64,000 bases of DNA, from assembly GCA_033065855.1 (NCBI GenBank), contig JAVXUO010000027.1:62001-126000 (forward strand), in the 5' to 3' direction. A model generated the notes under the pieces. The model saw only the letters and a program-made list of their open reading frames with translations. It was not told the origin of the DNA and did not search any database. The stretch's first letter is position 1; each line of letters begins with the position of its first letter. Both the position numbers and the translations under genes were made by a program. Below are positions 47,801-62,079 of this stretch, in pieces. The DNA is from Escallonia rubra. Its lineage: Eukaryota > Streptophyta > Magnoliopsida > Escalloniales > Escalloniaceae.

Positions 47801-50800
47801 GCTTACGCTAACCAAGGGAATTCAAGCCTAGGTATCTCTCTGATCCCAACTGTGATGACCCGAGTCGTCAATCAGATAATTCAATATCGTAAAAAACAAT
47901 TACCACATTATCCCATCAGATTACAAGCCCTAGAAATAGATTACAAATACTTCTAAAACTCCAAAACTGCTAGTGCCGCTCACACCCCTGCTTGCATGTG
48001 CTCCTCTAAAATTATCATCTGCACTGGAAACTTAAATTGTGGGGGTGAGCCAGGTAGTCCAGTAAGTGAAATAATGATAACACCATAGAATCAGAATGAA
48101 ACGCTCTAAACAATTCAACATGAGTCAATATACTTGACAGTCAAATCGTCAACACAAGGGTGGCTTAATTCCCCAAATAATTAATAAACCAATTCAATAT
48201 CCAAGTTGCACATCAAATATACCACTTCAGCATCTTGCTTTCGGTATCCTCAAAGGGATCCGCCAAAGCTCAGCTGCATCACAACGTACCATGCACATAG
48301 GTAAATCACTGGAGCACTGTCATTGATCAAAAGTACGTATGCCACGTCGCGCAAACATATTTCAAAAACAAGATCTTTATCGATATTCAATATTCAAAAC
48401 AAAACGTTTGAGCAAGATTTCATGACAACAGTGTTTAGGAGTATAACGAACATTGAGAAATAAATAACCATGTGCCATAAAAGAATAGTGATACGGAATT
48501 CTATTTACTTATATCACGAAGAATGCACTAATACAATTGCTCCCAATCATGACCTATGATTCCTTTTTCATATCCGCGGCCAATCTTCTTCTCTCATTCT
48601 TTAGATGTCAATCTACCGATGAAAGTCGGAGATAACTTAAATAATTTCAAAAGGTCAAAGGCCTATTTGTTAAAATTTCTAGAAAGCAAGAGGTGGAAAG
48701 AAACAGCGGGGTGACAAGGCTATGCCACCTAGCAAGCACGACAAGGCTCGAAGCACGAGGTGGTGATACAAGGTTGTGCCACCTAACAAGCACGACAAGG
48801 CATGAAGCACGAGGTGAAAAGAAACACAACGTGTCGAGACAAGGCAATGCCACCTAGCAAGCACGATAATGTTAAACAAAGCACGACAAGGATGGAAGCA
48901 CGAGATGGCGAGACAAGGTTATGCCACCTTGCAAGCACGACATGGCTCGAAGCCAACGTGTCGCAATACACTATGGCACGTCATGAGCACAAGGATCATA
49001 GGTAGCCCGAGGTGTTGATAAGAGAGGTAATCGACATTGACTCATTAATAAGCACGCGGTGCCACGATTGCATGATGACACCTAACAAGCACGACAATCT
49101 CAATCCCAATTCGTACTTAAAATCATCATCATTTTTCTCTCAACCAGCCAGTAATATTTTGAGAACTTCTAAAATTTTGGGGTATTACATTCTTACTCCT
49201 TAAAAGAATTTCGTCCGCGAAAGTCACCAACCTTAAATTTGAATCAACAACTTCAAAACTCAGCTCGTTTTTATCCTAAGGCCGAGAACTTATCCTGGCT
49301 TATGCTAACCAAGGCAATTCAAGCCTAGGTATCTCTTTGATCCCAACTGTGACGACCCGAGTCGTCAATCAGATAATTTAATATCCTAAAAAATAATTAC
49401 TACATTATCCCATAAGATTACAAGCCCTATAAATAAGTTACAAATACTTCTAAAACTCCAAAACTGCTAGTGCCGCTCACATCCAAGCTTGCATGTGCTC
49501 CTCTAAAATTATCATCTGCATAGGAAAGTTAAATGGTGGGGGTGAGCCAGGTAGTCCTGTAAGTGAAATAATGATAACACCAGAATCAGAATGAAACGCT
49601 CTAAACAGTTCAACATCAGTCAATATACTTGACAGTCAAACTGTCAACACAAGGGTGGCCTAGTTCCCCAAATAATTAATAAACCAATTCAATATCCAAG
49701 TTGCACATAAAATATACCATTTCAGCATCTTGCTTTCGGTATCCTCAAAGGGATCCGCCAAAGCTCAGCTGCATCACAACGTACCATGCACATAGGCAAA
49801 TCACTGGAGCACTGTCATTGATCAAAAGTACGTATGCCTCCTCCCGCAAACATATTTCAAAAATAAGATCTTTATCGATATTCAATATTCAAAACAAAAC
49901 GTTTGAGCAAGATTTCATGACAACAGTGTTTAGGAGTAAAACGAACATTAAGAAATAAATGACCACGTGCCATAAAAGAAAAGTGATATGGAATTCTATT
50001 TACTTATATCACGAAGAATGCACTAATACAATTGCTCCCAATCATGACCTATGATTCCTTTTTCATATCCGCGGCCAATCTTCTTCTTTCACTCTTTAGA
50101 TGTCAATCAACTGATGAAAGTCAGAGATAACTTAAATAATTTCAAAAGATCAAAGGCCTATTTGTTAAATTTTCTAGAAAGCACGAGGAGGAAAGAAACA
50201 TCGGGGAGACAAGGCTATGCCACCTAGCAAGCACGACAAGGCTCGAAGCACGCGGTGGCAATACAAGGTTGTGCCACCTAACAAGCACGACAAGGCTTGA
50301 AGCACGAGGTGAAAAGAAACACAACGTGTCGAGACAAGGCAATGCCACCTAGCAAGCATGATAATGTTAAACAAAGCACGACATGGATGGAAGCACGAGA
50401 TGGCGAGACAAGGTTATGCTCGAAGCCAACGTGTCGCAATACACTATGGCACGTCATTAGCACGAGGATCATAGGTAGCCCGAGGTGTCGATAAGGGAGG
50501 TAATCGACATTGACTCATTAATAAGCACGCGGTGCCGCGATTGCAGGATGACACCTAACAAGCACGACATTGTAAATCCCAATTCGTACTTAAAATCATC
50601 ATCATTTTTCTCTCAACCAACCAGTAATATTTTGAGAACATCAAAATTTAGGGGTATTACATTCTTCACTCCTTAAAAGAATTTCGTCCGCGAAAGTCAC
50701 CAACCTTAAATTTGAATCAACAACTTCAAAACTCAGCTCATTTTTATCCTAAGGTCGAGAACCTATCCTTGCTTATGCTAACCAAGGCAATTAAAGCCTA

Positions 50801-50820
50801 CGCATCTCTCTGATCCCAAC
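44880..50820 (-). repeat. Higher-order block 2 (four repeats, 5941 bp)
   Basis: This block holds LTRs 44880-46218, 46377-47691, 47851-49189 and 49348-50661. Their internal segments are 46219-46376, 47692-47850, 49190-49347 and 50662-50820. Most variants match block 1 at an offset of exactly 5942 bp. The GCTAAGCC variant is shared by the LTRs ending at 44720 and 47691 (offset 2971), which breaks that register and points to conversion or a second round of unequal exchange. Confidence 0.9.
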
Positions 50821-52124
50821 TGTGACGACCCGAGTCGTCAATCAGATAATTCAATATCCTAAAAAACAATTACCACATTATCCCATCAGATTACAAGCCC
50901 TTGAAATAGGTTACAAATACTTCTAAAACTCCAAAACTGCAAGTCCCACTCACATCCCAGCTTCCATGTGCTCCTCTAAATAAATCATCTGCACTGGAAA
51001 CTTAAATGGTGGAGGTGAGTCGGGTTGTTCACTAAGTGAAATAATCATAACACCAAAGAATCAGAATGAAACGCTCTAAACAATTCAACATCAGTCAAAA
51101 TATTTGACGGTTAAACCGTCAACACAAGGGTGGCTTAGTTCCCCAAACAATTAACAAACCAATTCAATATCCAAGTTCCACATCAAATATACCAGTACAG
51201 CATCTTGCTTCCGGTATCCTCAAAGGGATTCGCCAAAGCTCATCTGCATCACAACATACCATGCACATAGGCAAATCACTAGAGCACTGTCATTGATCAA
51301 AAGTACTTAAGCCACATCCCGCAAACATATTTCAAAAACAAGATCTTTACCGATATTCAATATTCAAAACAAAACATTTGAGCAACATTGAGAAATAAAT
51401 AACCACGTGCCATAAAAGAATAGTGATATGGAATTCTATTTACTTATATCACGAAGAATGAACTAATACAATTGCTCCCAATCATGACCTATGATTCCTT
51501 TTTCATGTTCGCGGCCAATCTTCTTCTCTCACTATTTAGTTGTCAATCTACCCTTGAAAGTCAGAGATAACTTAAATAATTTCAAAAGATCAAAGGCCTA
51601 TTTATTAAAATTTCTAGGAAGCACGAGGTGGAAAAAAACATCAGGGAGACAAGGCTATGCCACCTAGCAAGCACGACAAGGCTCGAAGCACGAGGTGGAG
51701 ATACAAGGTTGTGCCACCTAACAAGCACGACAAGGGTTGAAGCACGAGGTGAAAAGAAACACAACGTGTCGAGACAAGGCAATGCCACCTAGTAAGCATG
51801 ATAGTGTTAAACAAAGCACGACAATGATGGAAGCACGAGATGGCGAGCCAAGGTTATGCCACCTTGCAAGCACGACATGGCTCGAAGCCAACGTGTCACA
51901 ATACACTATGGCACGTCATGAGCACGAGGATCATAGGTAGCCCGAGGTGTCGATAAGAGAGGTAATCGACATTGACTCATTAATAAGCACGCGGTGCCAC
52001 GATTGCATGATGACACCTAACAAGCACGACAATGTCAATCCCAATTTGTACTTAAAATCATCATCATTTTTCTCTCAACCAGACAGTAATATTTTGAGAA
52101 CTTCTAAAATTTTGGGGTATTACA
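50821..52124 (-). repeat. Array LTR 12
   Basis: 1304 bp. A deletion of about 35 bp lies at about 51385, where GAGCA joins ACATTGAG. It is the first copy right of the homogenised blocks and visibly more diverged. Internal segment 52125-52283. Confidence 0.85.
50824..50839. other. Hairpin at the end of the array LTR (representative)
   Basis: GACGAC, loop CCGA, GTCGTC: a 6-bp stem three bases from the LTR end and next to the primer-site remnant. It is present in most repeats (for example 40438, 43409, 46380 and 52287) and mutated in some. Confidence 0.6.
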
Positions 52125-52283
52125 TTCTTCGCTCCTTAAAAGAATTTCGTCCGCGAAAGTCACCAACCTTAAATTTGAATCAAGAACTTCAAAACTCAGC
52201 TCATTTTTATCCTAAGGCTGAGAACCTATCCTTGCTTATGCTAACCAAGGCAATTAAACCCTAGGCATCTCTCTGATCCCAAC

Positions 52284-53598
52284 TGTGACGACCCGAGTCG
52301 TCAATCAGATAATTCAATATCCTAAAAAACAATTAGCACATTATCCCATCAGATTACAAGCCCTTGAAATAGGTTACAAATACTTCTAAAACTCCAAAAC
52401 TGCAAGTCCCGCTCATATCCCAGCTTCCATGTGCTCCTCTAAATAAATCATCTGCACTGGAAGCTTAAATGGTGGAGGTGAGTCGGGTTGTTCACTAAGT
52501 GAAATAATCATAACACCAAAGAATCAGAATGACACGCTCTGAACAATTCAACATCAGTCAAAATATTTGACGGTCAAACCGTCAACACAAGGGTGGCTTA
52601 GTTCCCCAAATATTAACAAACGAATTCAATATCCAAGTTGCACATCAAATATACCACTTCAGCATCTTGCTTCCGGTATCCTCAAAGGGATCCGCCAAAG
52701 CTCAACTGCATCACAATGTACCATGCACATAGGCAAATTACTGGAGCACTGTCATTGATCAAAAGTACTTAAGCCACATCCCACAAACATATTTCAAAAA
52801 CTAGATCTTTACCGATATTCAAAACAAAACGTTTGAGCAAGATTTCGGGACAACAGTGTTTAGGAGTACAACGAACGTTGAGAAATAAATAACCACGTGC
52901 CCTAAAAGAATAGTGATATGGAATTCCATTTACTTATATCACGAAGAATGCACTAATACAATTGCTCTCAATCATGCCCTATGATCCTTTTTCATAACCG
53001 CGGCCAATCTTCTTCTCTCACTCTTTAGTTGTCAATGTACCGATGAAAGTCAAAGATAACTTAAAGTAATTTCAAAAGATCACAGGCCTATTTATTGAAA
53101 TTTCAAGGAAGCACGAGGTGGAAAGAAAAACGATGCGGTGAGACAAGGCTATGCCACCTAACAAGCACGACAAGGTCGAAGCACGAGGTGGCAATACAAG
53201 GTTGTGCCCCCTAGCATGCACTACAAGGCTTGAAGCACGAGGTGGAAAGAAACACGACCTGTCGAGACAAGGCAATGCCACCTAGCAAGCATGATAATGT
53301 TAAACAAAGCACGACAAGGATGGAAGCACGAGATGGCGAGACAAGGTAATGCCACCTTGCAAGCACGACTAGGCTCAAAGCCAACGTGTAGCAATACCTC
53401 GTGGCACGTCATAAGCACGAGGTGTCGATAAGAGAGGTAATCGACATTGACTCATCAATATGCACGCGGTGTCACGATTGCATGATGACACCCAACAAGC
53501 ACGACAATGTCAATCCCAATTCGTACTTAAAATCATCATCATTTTTTCTCAACCAACCACTAATATTTTGAGTGCTTCTATAATTTTGGGGTATTACA
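52284..53598 (-). repeat. Array LTR 13
   Basis: 1315 bp, without the 24-bp deletion typical of the short form in the blocks, so equal length here does not mean the same subtype. Internal segment 53599-53758. Confidence 0.8.
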
Positions 53599-53758
53599 TT
53601 CTTCACTTCTTAAAAGAATTTCGTCCATGAAAGTCACCAACCTTAAATTTGAATCAACAACTTCAAAATTCAGCTCATTATTACCCCAAGGCCGAGGAAC
53701 CTATCTTGGCTTACGCTAACCAAATCAATTCAAGTCTAGGTATCTCTTTGATCCCAAC

Positions 53759-54833
53759 TGTGAGGACCCGAGTCGTGAATCAGATAATTTAATATCTTCA
53801 AAAACAATTACTACATTTTCCCATCAGAATACAAACCCTGGAAATAGGTAACAAATACTTCTAAAACTCCAAAACTGCAAGTCCCGCTCACATCCTAGCT
53901 TGCATGTGCTCCTCCAAAATAATCATCTGCACTGGAAAGTTAAATGGTGGAGGTGGGCCGGGTAGTCCAGTAAGTGAAATAATCATAACACCATAGAATT
54001 AGAATGAAACGCTCTAAACAATTCAACATCAGTCAATATTTGACAGTCAAACCGTCAACACAATAGGGAAATCACTGGAGCACTGTCATTGTTCAAAAGT
54101 ACTTAAGCCACGTCCCGCAAAAATATTTCAAAAACAAGATCTTTACCGATATTCAAAACAAAACATTTGAGCAAGATTTCAAGACAACGTTGTTTCGGAG
54201 TACAACGAACGTTGAGAAATAAATAACCACGTGGCATAAAAGAATAGTGGTATGGAATTCCCCTTGCTTATATCATTAAGAATGCACTAATACAAATCCT
54301 CCCAAAAAGGCCATGTCATTCCTTTTTCATAACCGCGACCAATCTTCTTCTCTCAGGCACGAGGTGGAAAGAAACACGACATGGTGAGACAAGGCTATGC
54401 CACCTTGCAAGCACGACAAGGCTCGCAACACGAGGTGGCGATGCAAGGTTGTGCCACCTAGTCGGCACGACACGGCTTGAAGCACGTGGTGGAAAGAAAC
54501 ACGACGTGTCGGAACAAGGCATTGACACCTAAGAAGGATGATAATGTTAAACAAAGCACGACAAGGCTGGAAGCACGAGGTGGCGAGACAAGGTTATGCC
54601 ACGTTGCAAGCAAGACAAGGCTCGAACCCAACGTGTCGCAATACATAAGCACGAGGATGATAGGTACCATGAGGTGTTGATAAGAAAGGCAATAAGAACA
54701 CAGAGTCACGATTGCATGATGACACCTAACAAGCACGACAATGTCAATCCCAATTCGTACTTAAAATCATCACCATTTTTCTCTCAACCAACCAGTAATA
54801 TTTTGAGCACCTCTAAAATTTTGGGGTATGACA
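53759..54833 (-). repeat. Array LTR 14 (two internal deletions)
   Basis: 1075 bp. One deletion joins GTCAACACAATAG to GGAAATCAC (about 54064) and a second joins TTCTCTCA to GGCACGAGG (about 54357). Internal segment 54834-54994. Confidence 0.8.
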
Positions 54834-54994
54834 TTCTTCACTCCATAAGAGAATTTCGTCCGCAAAATTCACCAAACCTTAAATTTGAATCAACAACTTC
54901 AAAATTCAGCTCATTATTATCCCCAGGCCGAGCAACCTATCTTGGCTTACGCTAACCAATTCAATTCAAGCCTAGCTATCACTCTGATGCCAAC

Positions 54995-57907
54995 TGTGAG
55001 GGCCCGAGTCGTCAATCAGATAATTCAATATTCTCAAAAACAATTATTACATTATCCCATCAGATTACAAGCCTTAGAAATAGGTTACAAATACTTCAAA
55101 AATTCCAAAACTGCAAGTCCCGGTCACATCCCACCTTGCATGTGCGCCTCTAAAATAATCACCTGCACTGGAAACTTAAATGGTGGGGGTGAGCCGGGTA
55201 GTCCAGTAAGTGAAATAATCATAACACCATAGAATCAGAATGAAACACTCTAAACAATTCAAAATCAGTCAATATAATTGACAGTCATACTGTCAACACA
55301 ATAGTGGCTTAGTACACCGAATAATTAGTAAACCAATTCAATACCCAAGTTGCACATTAAACATACCACTTCAGCATCTTGCTTCCGGTATCCTTAAAAG
55401 GATCCGCCAAAGCTCAGCTGTATCACAACGTACCATGCACATAGGCAAATCACTGGAGCACTGTGATCGATCAAAAGTACTTAAGCCACGTCCCGCAAAT
55501 ATATTTCAACAAAAAGATCTTTACCAATATTCAAAACAAAACGTTCCAGCAAGATTTCAGGACAACGGTGTTTCGGAGTACAACGAACGTTGAGAAATAA
55601 ATAACCACGTGCCATAAAATAATAGTGATATGGAATTCCCCTTACTTATGTCACAAAGAATGCACTAATACAATTGCTCCCAATCAGGCCCTATGATTCC
55701 TTTTTCTTAACCGCGGCCAATCTTCTTCTCTCACTCTTTAGTTGTCAATCTACCGATGAAAGTCAAAGATTACTTAAAGGAATTTTAAAATATCAAAGGC
55801 CAATTTACTGAAATTTCTAGGAAGTACAAGGTGGAAAGAAACACAATGTGGCGAGACAAGGTTATGCCACCTAGCAAGCACGACAAGGCTCGAAGCAGGA
55901 GGTGGCGATACAAGGTTTTGCCACCTAGCAAGCATGACAATGCTTCAAGCACGAGGTGGAAAGAAACACGACGTGTCGAGACAAGTCAATGCCACCTAGC
56001 AAGCATGATAATGTTAAAGCACGACAAGGCTCGAAGCCAACATGTCGCAATACATTGTGGCACGTCAAAAGTGCGAGGATGATAGGGAGCGCGAGGATGA
56101 TAGGTAGCACGAGGTGTCGATTAGAGAGGTAATCGACATTGACTCATCAATAAGCACGTGGTGTCACGATTGCATGATGACACCCAACAAGCACGACAAT
56201 GTCAATTCCAATTCGTACTTAAAATCATCAGCATTTTTCTCTCAACCAACCAGTAATATTTTGAGTACCTCTAAAATTTTGGGGTATTACATTCTTTACT
56301 CCTTAAAAGAATTTCATCCGTGAAATTCACCAACCTTAAATTTGAATCAACAACTTTGAAATTCAGCTCATTATTATCCCAAGGCCGAGGAACCTATCCT
56401 GGCTTACGCTAACCAAAGCAATTCAAGCCCAGGTATATCTCTGATCCCAACATTCAGGACCCGAGTCGTCAATCAGATAATTCAATATCTCCAAAAACAT
56501 TTACTACATTATCCCATCAGATTACAAGCCCTAGAAATAGGTAACAAATATTTCTAAAACTCCAAAATTGCAAGTCCCGCTCACATCCCAGCTTGCATGT
56601 GCTCCTCCAAAATAATCATCTGCACTGGAAAGTTAAATGGTGGGGGTGAGCCGGGTAGTCCAGTAAGTGAAATAATCATAACACCATAGAATCAGAATGA
56701 AACACTCTAAACAATTCAAAATCAGTCAATATAATTGACAGTCAAACTGTCAACATAATAGTGGCTTAGTACCCCGAATAATTAGTAAACCAATTCAATA
56801 CTCAAGTTGCACATCAAAGATACCACTTCAGCATCTTGCTTCCGGTATCCTTAAAGGGATCCCCCAAAGCTCAGCTGTATCACAACGTACCATGCACATA
56901 GGCAAATCACTGGAGCACTGTGATCGATCAAAAGTACTTAAGCCACGTCCCGCAAATATATTTCAAAAAAAAGATCTTTACCAATATTCAAAACAAAACG
57001 TTCAAGCAAGATTTCAGGACAACGGTGTTTCGGAGTACAACAAACGTTGAGAACTAAATAACCACGTGCCATAAAAGAATAGTGATATGGAATTCCCCTT
57101 ACTTATATCACGAAGAATGCACTAATACAATTGCTCCCAATCAGGCCCTATGATTCCTTTTTCATAACCGCGGCCAATCTTCTTCTCTCACTCTTTAGTT
57201 GTCAATCTACCGATGAAAGTCAAAGATTACGTAAAGGAATTTCAAAATATCAAAGGCCAATTTACTGAAATTTCTAGGAAGTACAAGGTGGAAAGAAACA
57301 CGATGTGGCGAGACAAGGTTATGCCACCTAGCAAGCACGACAAGGCTCGAAGCAGGAGGTGGCGATACAAGGTTGTGCCACCTAGCAAGCATGGCAATGC
57401 TTGAAGCACGAGGTGGAAAGAAACACGACGTGTCGAGACAAGTCAATGCCACCTAGCAAGTATGATAATGTTAAAGCACGACAAGGCTCGAAGCCAACGT
57501 GTTGCAATACATTGTGGCACGTCAAAAGTGCGAGGATGATAGGGAGCGCGAGGATGATAGGTAGCACGAGGTGTCGATAAGAGAGGTAATCGACATTGAC
57601 TCATCAATAAGCATGCGGTGTCATGATTGCATGATGACACCCAACAAGCACGACAATGTCAATTCCAATTCGTACTTAAAATCATCAGCATTTTTCTCTC
57701 AACCAACCCGAAATATTTTGAGTACCTCTAAAATTTTGGGGTATTACATTCTTTACTCCTTAAAAGAATTTCATCCGCAAATTCACCAACCTTAAATTTG
57801 AATCAACAACTTTGAAATTCAGCTCATTATTATCCCAAGGCCGAGGAACCTATCCTGGCTTATGCTAACCAAAGCAATTCAAGCCCAGGTATATCTCTAA
57901 TCCCAAC
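54995..57907 (-). repeat. Array LTRs 15 and 16, recent 1457-bp duplicate pair
   Basis: LTRs 54995-56291 and 56452-57748 (1297 bp each) share private features: loss of the AAGCACGAGGTGGCGAGAC sub-repeat and a duplicated GCGAGGATGATAGG. They lie 1457 bp apart, a local duplication independent of the 2971-bp blocks. Internal segments 56292-56451 and 57749-57907. Confidence 0.85.
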
Positions 57908-59120
57908 TGTCAGGACCCGAGTCGTCAATTAGATAATTCAATATCTCTAAAAACATTTACTACATTATCCCATCAGATTACAAGCCCTAGAAATAGGTAA
58001 CAAATACTTCTAAACCTCCAAAATTGCAAGTCCCGCTCACATCCCAGCTTGCATGTGCTCCTCCAAAATAATCATCTGCACTGGAAAGTTAAATGGTGGG
58101 GGTGAGCCGGGTAGTCCAGTAAGTGAAATAATCATAACACCATAGAATCAGAATGAAACGCTCTAAACAATTGAACATCTGTCAATATATTTGACAGTCA
58201 AACCGTCCACACAACTGTGGTGCAGTACCCCAAACAATTAGTAAACCAATGCAATATACAAGTTGCACATCAAAGATACCACTTCAGCATCTTGCTTCCG
58301 CTATCCTCAAAGGGATCAGCCAAAGCTCAGCTGCATCACAACGTACCATGCAGATAGGCAAATCACTGGATCACTGTCATTGATCATAGTACTTAAGCCA
58401 CATCCCGCAAACATATTTCAAAAACAAGATCTTTACCGATATTCAAAACAAAACATTTGAGCAAGATTTCAGGACAACGGTCTTTAGGAGTACTACGAAC
58501 GTTGAGAAATAAATAACCACGTGGCATAAAAGAATAGTGATATGGAATTTCCCTTACTTATATCACGAAGAATGCATTAATACAAAGGCTCCCAATAAGG
58601 CCCTGTCATTCCTTTTTCATAACCGCGACCAATCTTCTTCTGTCACTCTTTAGTTGTCAATCTACAGATGAAAGTCAAAGATAACTTAAAGTAATTTCAA
58701 AAGATCAAAGGCCTATTTATTGAAATTTCGAGGAAGCACGAGGCGGAAAGAAACACGATATGGTGAGACAAGGCTATGCCGCCTAGCAAGCACGACAAGG
58801 CTCGAAGCCAACGTTACACAATACATTGTGGCACGTCATAAGAAGGACGATGATAGGTAGCACGAGGTGTCGATAAAAGAGGTAATCGACATTGACCACT
58901 CAATAAGCACGCGGTGTCACGATTGCATGATGACACCCAACAAGCACGACAATGTCAATCCCAATTCGTGCTTAAAATCATTCTGTATGTGAAATTCACC
59001 AGCCTTAAATTTGAATCAACAACTTCAAAATTCAGCTCATTATTATCCCAAGGCCAAGGAAGCTATCCTAGCTAACGCTAAGCAAAGCAATTCAAGCCTA
59101 TGTATCTCTTTGATCCTAAC
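57908..59120 (-). repeat. Array LTR 17 fused to its internal segment
   Basis: The LTR 5' end (minus strand) and the polypurine tract are missing. At about 58981, LTR sequence CTTAAAATCA runs directly into TTCTGTATGTGAAATTCACC of the internal segment. Most sub-repeats are also lost (about 58775-58805). The period shrinks to 1213 bp. Confidence 0.75.
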
Positions 59121-60421
59121 TATGACGACTCGAGTCATCAATCAGATAATTCAATATCCTCAAAAACAATTACTACATTATCCCATCAGATTACAAGCCC
59201 TAGAAATAGGTTACAAATACTTCTAAAACTCCAATACTACAAGTCCCGCTCACATCCCAGCTTGCATGTGCTCCTCTAAAATAATCATCTGAACTGGAAA
59301 CCTAAAGGGTGGGGGTGAGCCGGATAGTCTTGTAAGTGAAGTAATCATAACACCATAGAATGAGAATGAAACGCTCTAAATAATTGAACATCAGTAAATA
59401 TATTTGACAGTCAAACCGTCAACACAACAAGGGCTTAGTACCCCGAACATTTAGTAATCCAATTCAATATCCAAGTAGCACATCAAAGATACAACTTCAG
59501 CATCTTACTTCCGGTATCCTCAAAGGGATCCGCCAAAGCTCAGCTGCATCACAACGTACCATGCACATAGGCAAATCACTGGAGCACTGTCATTGATCAA
59601 AAGCACTTAGGCCACGTCCCGCAAACATATTTCAAAAACAAGATCTTTACCGATATTCAAAACAAAACGTTTGAGCAAGATTTCGGGACAACAATGTTTA
59701 GCAGTACAACGAACGTTGAGAAATAAATAACCACGTGCCATAAAATAATAGTGATATGGAATTCCATTTACTTATATCACGAAGAATGCACAAATACAAT
59801 TGCCCCCAATCTTCTTTTCTCACTCTTTAGTTGTCAATGTACCGATGAAAGTCAAAGATAACTTAAAGTAATTTCAAAAGATCAAAGGCCTATTTATTGA
59901 AATTTCTAGGAAGCACGAGGTGGAAATAAACACAACGTGGCGAGACAAGGCTATGCCACCTAGCAAGCACGACAAGGCTTGAAGCACGTGGTGGAGATGC
60001 AAAGTTGTGCCACCTAGCAAGCACGACAAGGTTTGAAGCACGAGGTGGCAAGAAACACGACGTGTCGAGACAAGGCAATGCCACCTAGCAAGCATGACAA
60101 TGTTAAACAAAGCACGTCAAGGCTGAAAGCACGAGGTGGCGAGACAAGGTTATGCCACCTTGCAAGCATGACAAGGCTCGAACCCAACGTGTCGCAATAC
60201 ATTGGGTCACCTCATAAGTAGGAGGATGATAGGTAGCACGAGGTGTCGATAAGAGAGGTAATCGACATTGACTCATCAATAAGCACGCGATGTCACGATT
60301 GCATGATGACACCTAACAAGCACGACAATGTCAATCCTAATTTGTACTTAAAATCATCATCATTTTTCTCTCAACCAACCTGTAATATTTTGAGTACCTC
60401 TAAAATTTTGGGGGTATTACA
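59121..60421 (-). repeat. Array LTR 18
   Basis: 1301 bp, with a loss of about 38 bp at about 59808 (the CAGGCCCTATGATTCC stretch). Internal segment 60422-60591. Confidence 0.8.
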
Positions 60422-60591
60422 TTCTTCACTCCTTAAAAGAATTTCATCCGCGAAATTCACCAACCTTAAATTTGAATCAACAACTTAAAAATTCAGCTCA
60501 TTACTATCCCAAGGTCGAGGGACCTATCCTGGCTTACGCTAACCAAAGTAATTCAAGCCTGGGTATCTCTCTGATCCCAACTGTGACGACC

Positions 60592-61919
60592 CGAGTCGTC
60601 GATCTGATAATTCAATATCCTCAAAAACAATTATTACATTATCCCATCAGATTACAAGCCTAAGAAATAGGTTACAAATACTTCTAAAACTCCAAAACTG
60701 CAAGCCCCGGTCACATCCTATCTTGCATGTGCTCCTCTAAAATAATCATCTGCACTGGAAACTAAAATGGTGGGGGTGAGCCGGGTAGTCCAGTAATTGA
60801 AATAATCATAGCACCATGGAATCAGAATGAAACGCTCTAAAGAATTCAACATCAGTCAATATAATTGATAGTCAAACCGTCGACACAACGGTGGCTTAGT
60901 ACCCCGAACAATTAGTAAACCGATTCAATATCCAAGTTGCACATCAAAGATACCACTTCAGCATCTTGCTTACGGTATCCTCAAAGAGATCCGCCAAAGC
61001 TCGGCTGTATCACAACATACCATGCACATAGGCAAATCACTGGAGCACTGTCATTGATCAAAAGTACTTAAGCCACGTCCCGCAAACATATTTCAAAAAA
61101 CAAGATCTTAACCAATATTCAAAACAAAACGTTTGAACAAGATTTCCGGACAACGATGTTTAGGAGTACAACGAACGTTGATAAATAAATAACCATGTGC
61201 CACTAAAGAATAGTGATATGGAATTCCCCTTACTTAAATCACGAATAATGCACCAATACAATTACTCCCAATCAGGCCCTATGATTCCTTTTTCATAACC
61301 GCGGCCAATCTTCTTCTCTCACTCTTTAAGTGTCATTCTACCGCTGAAAGTCAAAGATAACTTAAAGTAATTTCAAAATATCAAAGGCCTCTTTATTGAA
61401 ATTTCTAGGAAGCACGAGGTGGAAAGAAACACGATGTGGCGAGACAAGGCTATGCCACCTAGCAAGCATGACAAGGCTTGAAGCACGAGGTGGCGATACA
61501 AGCTTGTGCCACCTAGCAAGCACGGCAAGGATTGAAGCACGAGGTGGAAAGAAACACAACGTGTTGAGACAAGGTGATGCCACCTAGCAAGCATGATAAT
61601 GTTAAACAAACCACGGTAAGGCTTGAAGCACGAGGTGGCGAGACAGGGTTATGCCACTTTGCAAGCACGACAAGGCTCGAAGCCAACGTATCGCAATACA
61701 TTGTGGCACGTCATAAGCACGACGATGATAGGTAGCACGAGGTGTCGATAAGAGAGGTAATCGAGATTGACTCCTCAATAAGCACGCGATGGCACGATTG
61801 CATGACGACACCCAACAAGCACGACAATGTCAATCCCAATACGTACTTAAAATCATCATCATTTTTCTCTCAACCAACCAGTAATATTTTGAGTACCTCT
61901 ATAATTTTGGGGTATTATG
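60592..61919 (-). repeat. Array LTR 19
   Basis: 1328 bp. Its terminus reads GGTATTATG instead of GGTATTACA, so the terminal TGT of the LTR is mutated. Internal segment 61920-62079. Confidence 0.8.
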
Positions 61920-62079
61920 TTCTTCACTCCTTCAAAGAATTTCCTCCGCGAAAGTCACCAACCTTAAATTTGAATCAAGAACTTTAAAATTCAGCTCATT
62001 ATTATCCCAAGGCCGAGGAACTTATCCTAGCTAACGCTAACCAAAGCAATTCAAGCCTAAGTATCTCTTTGATCCCAAC

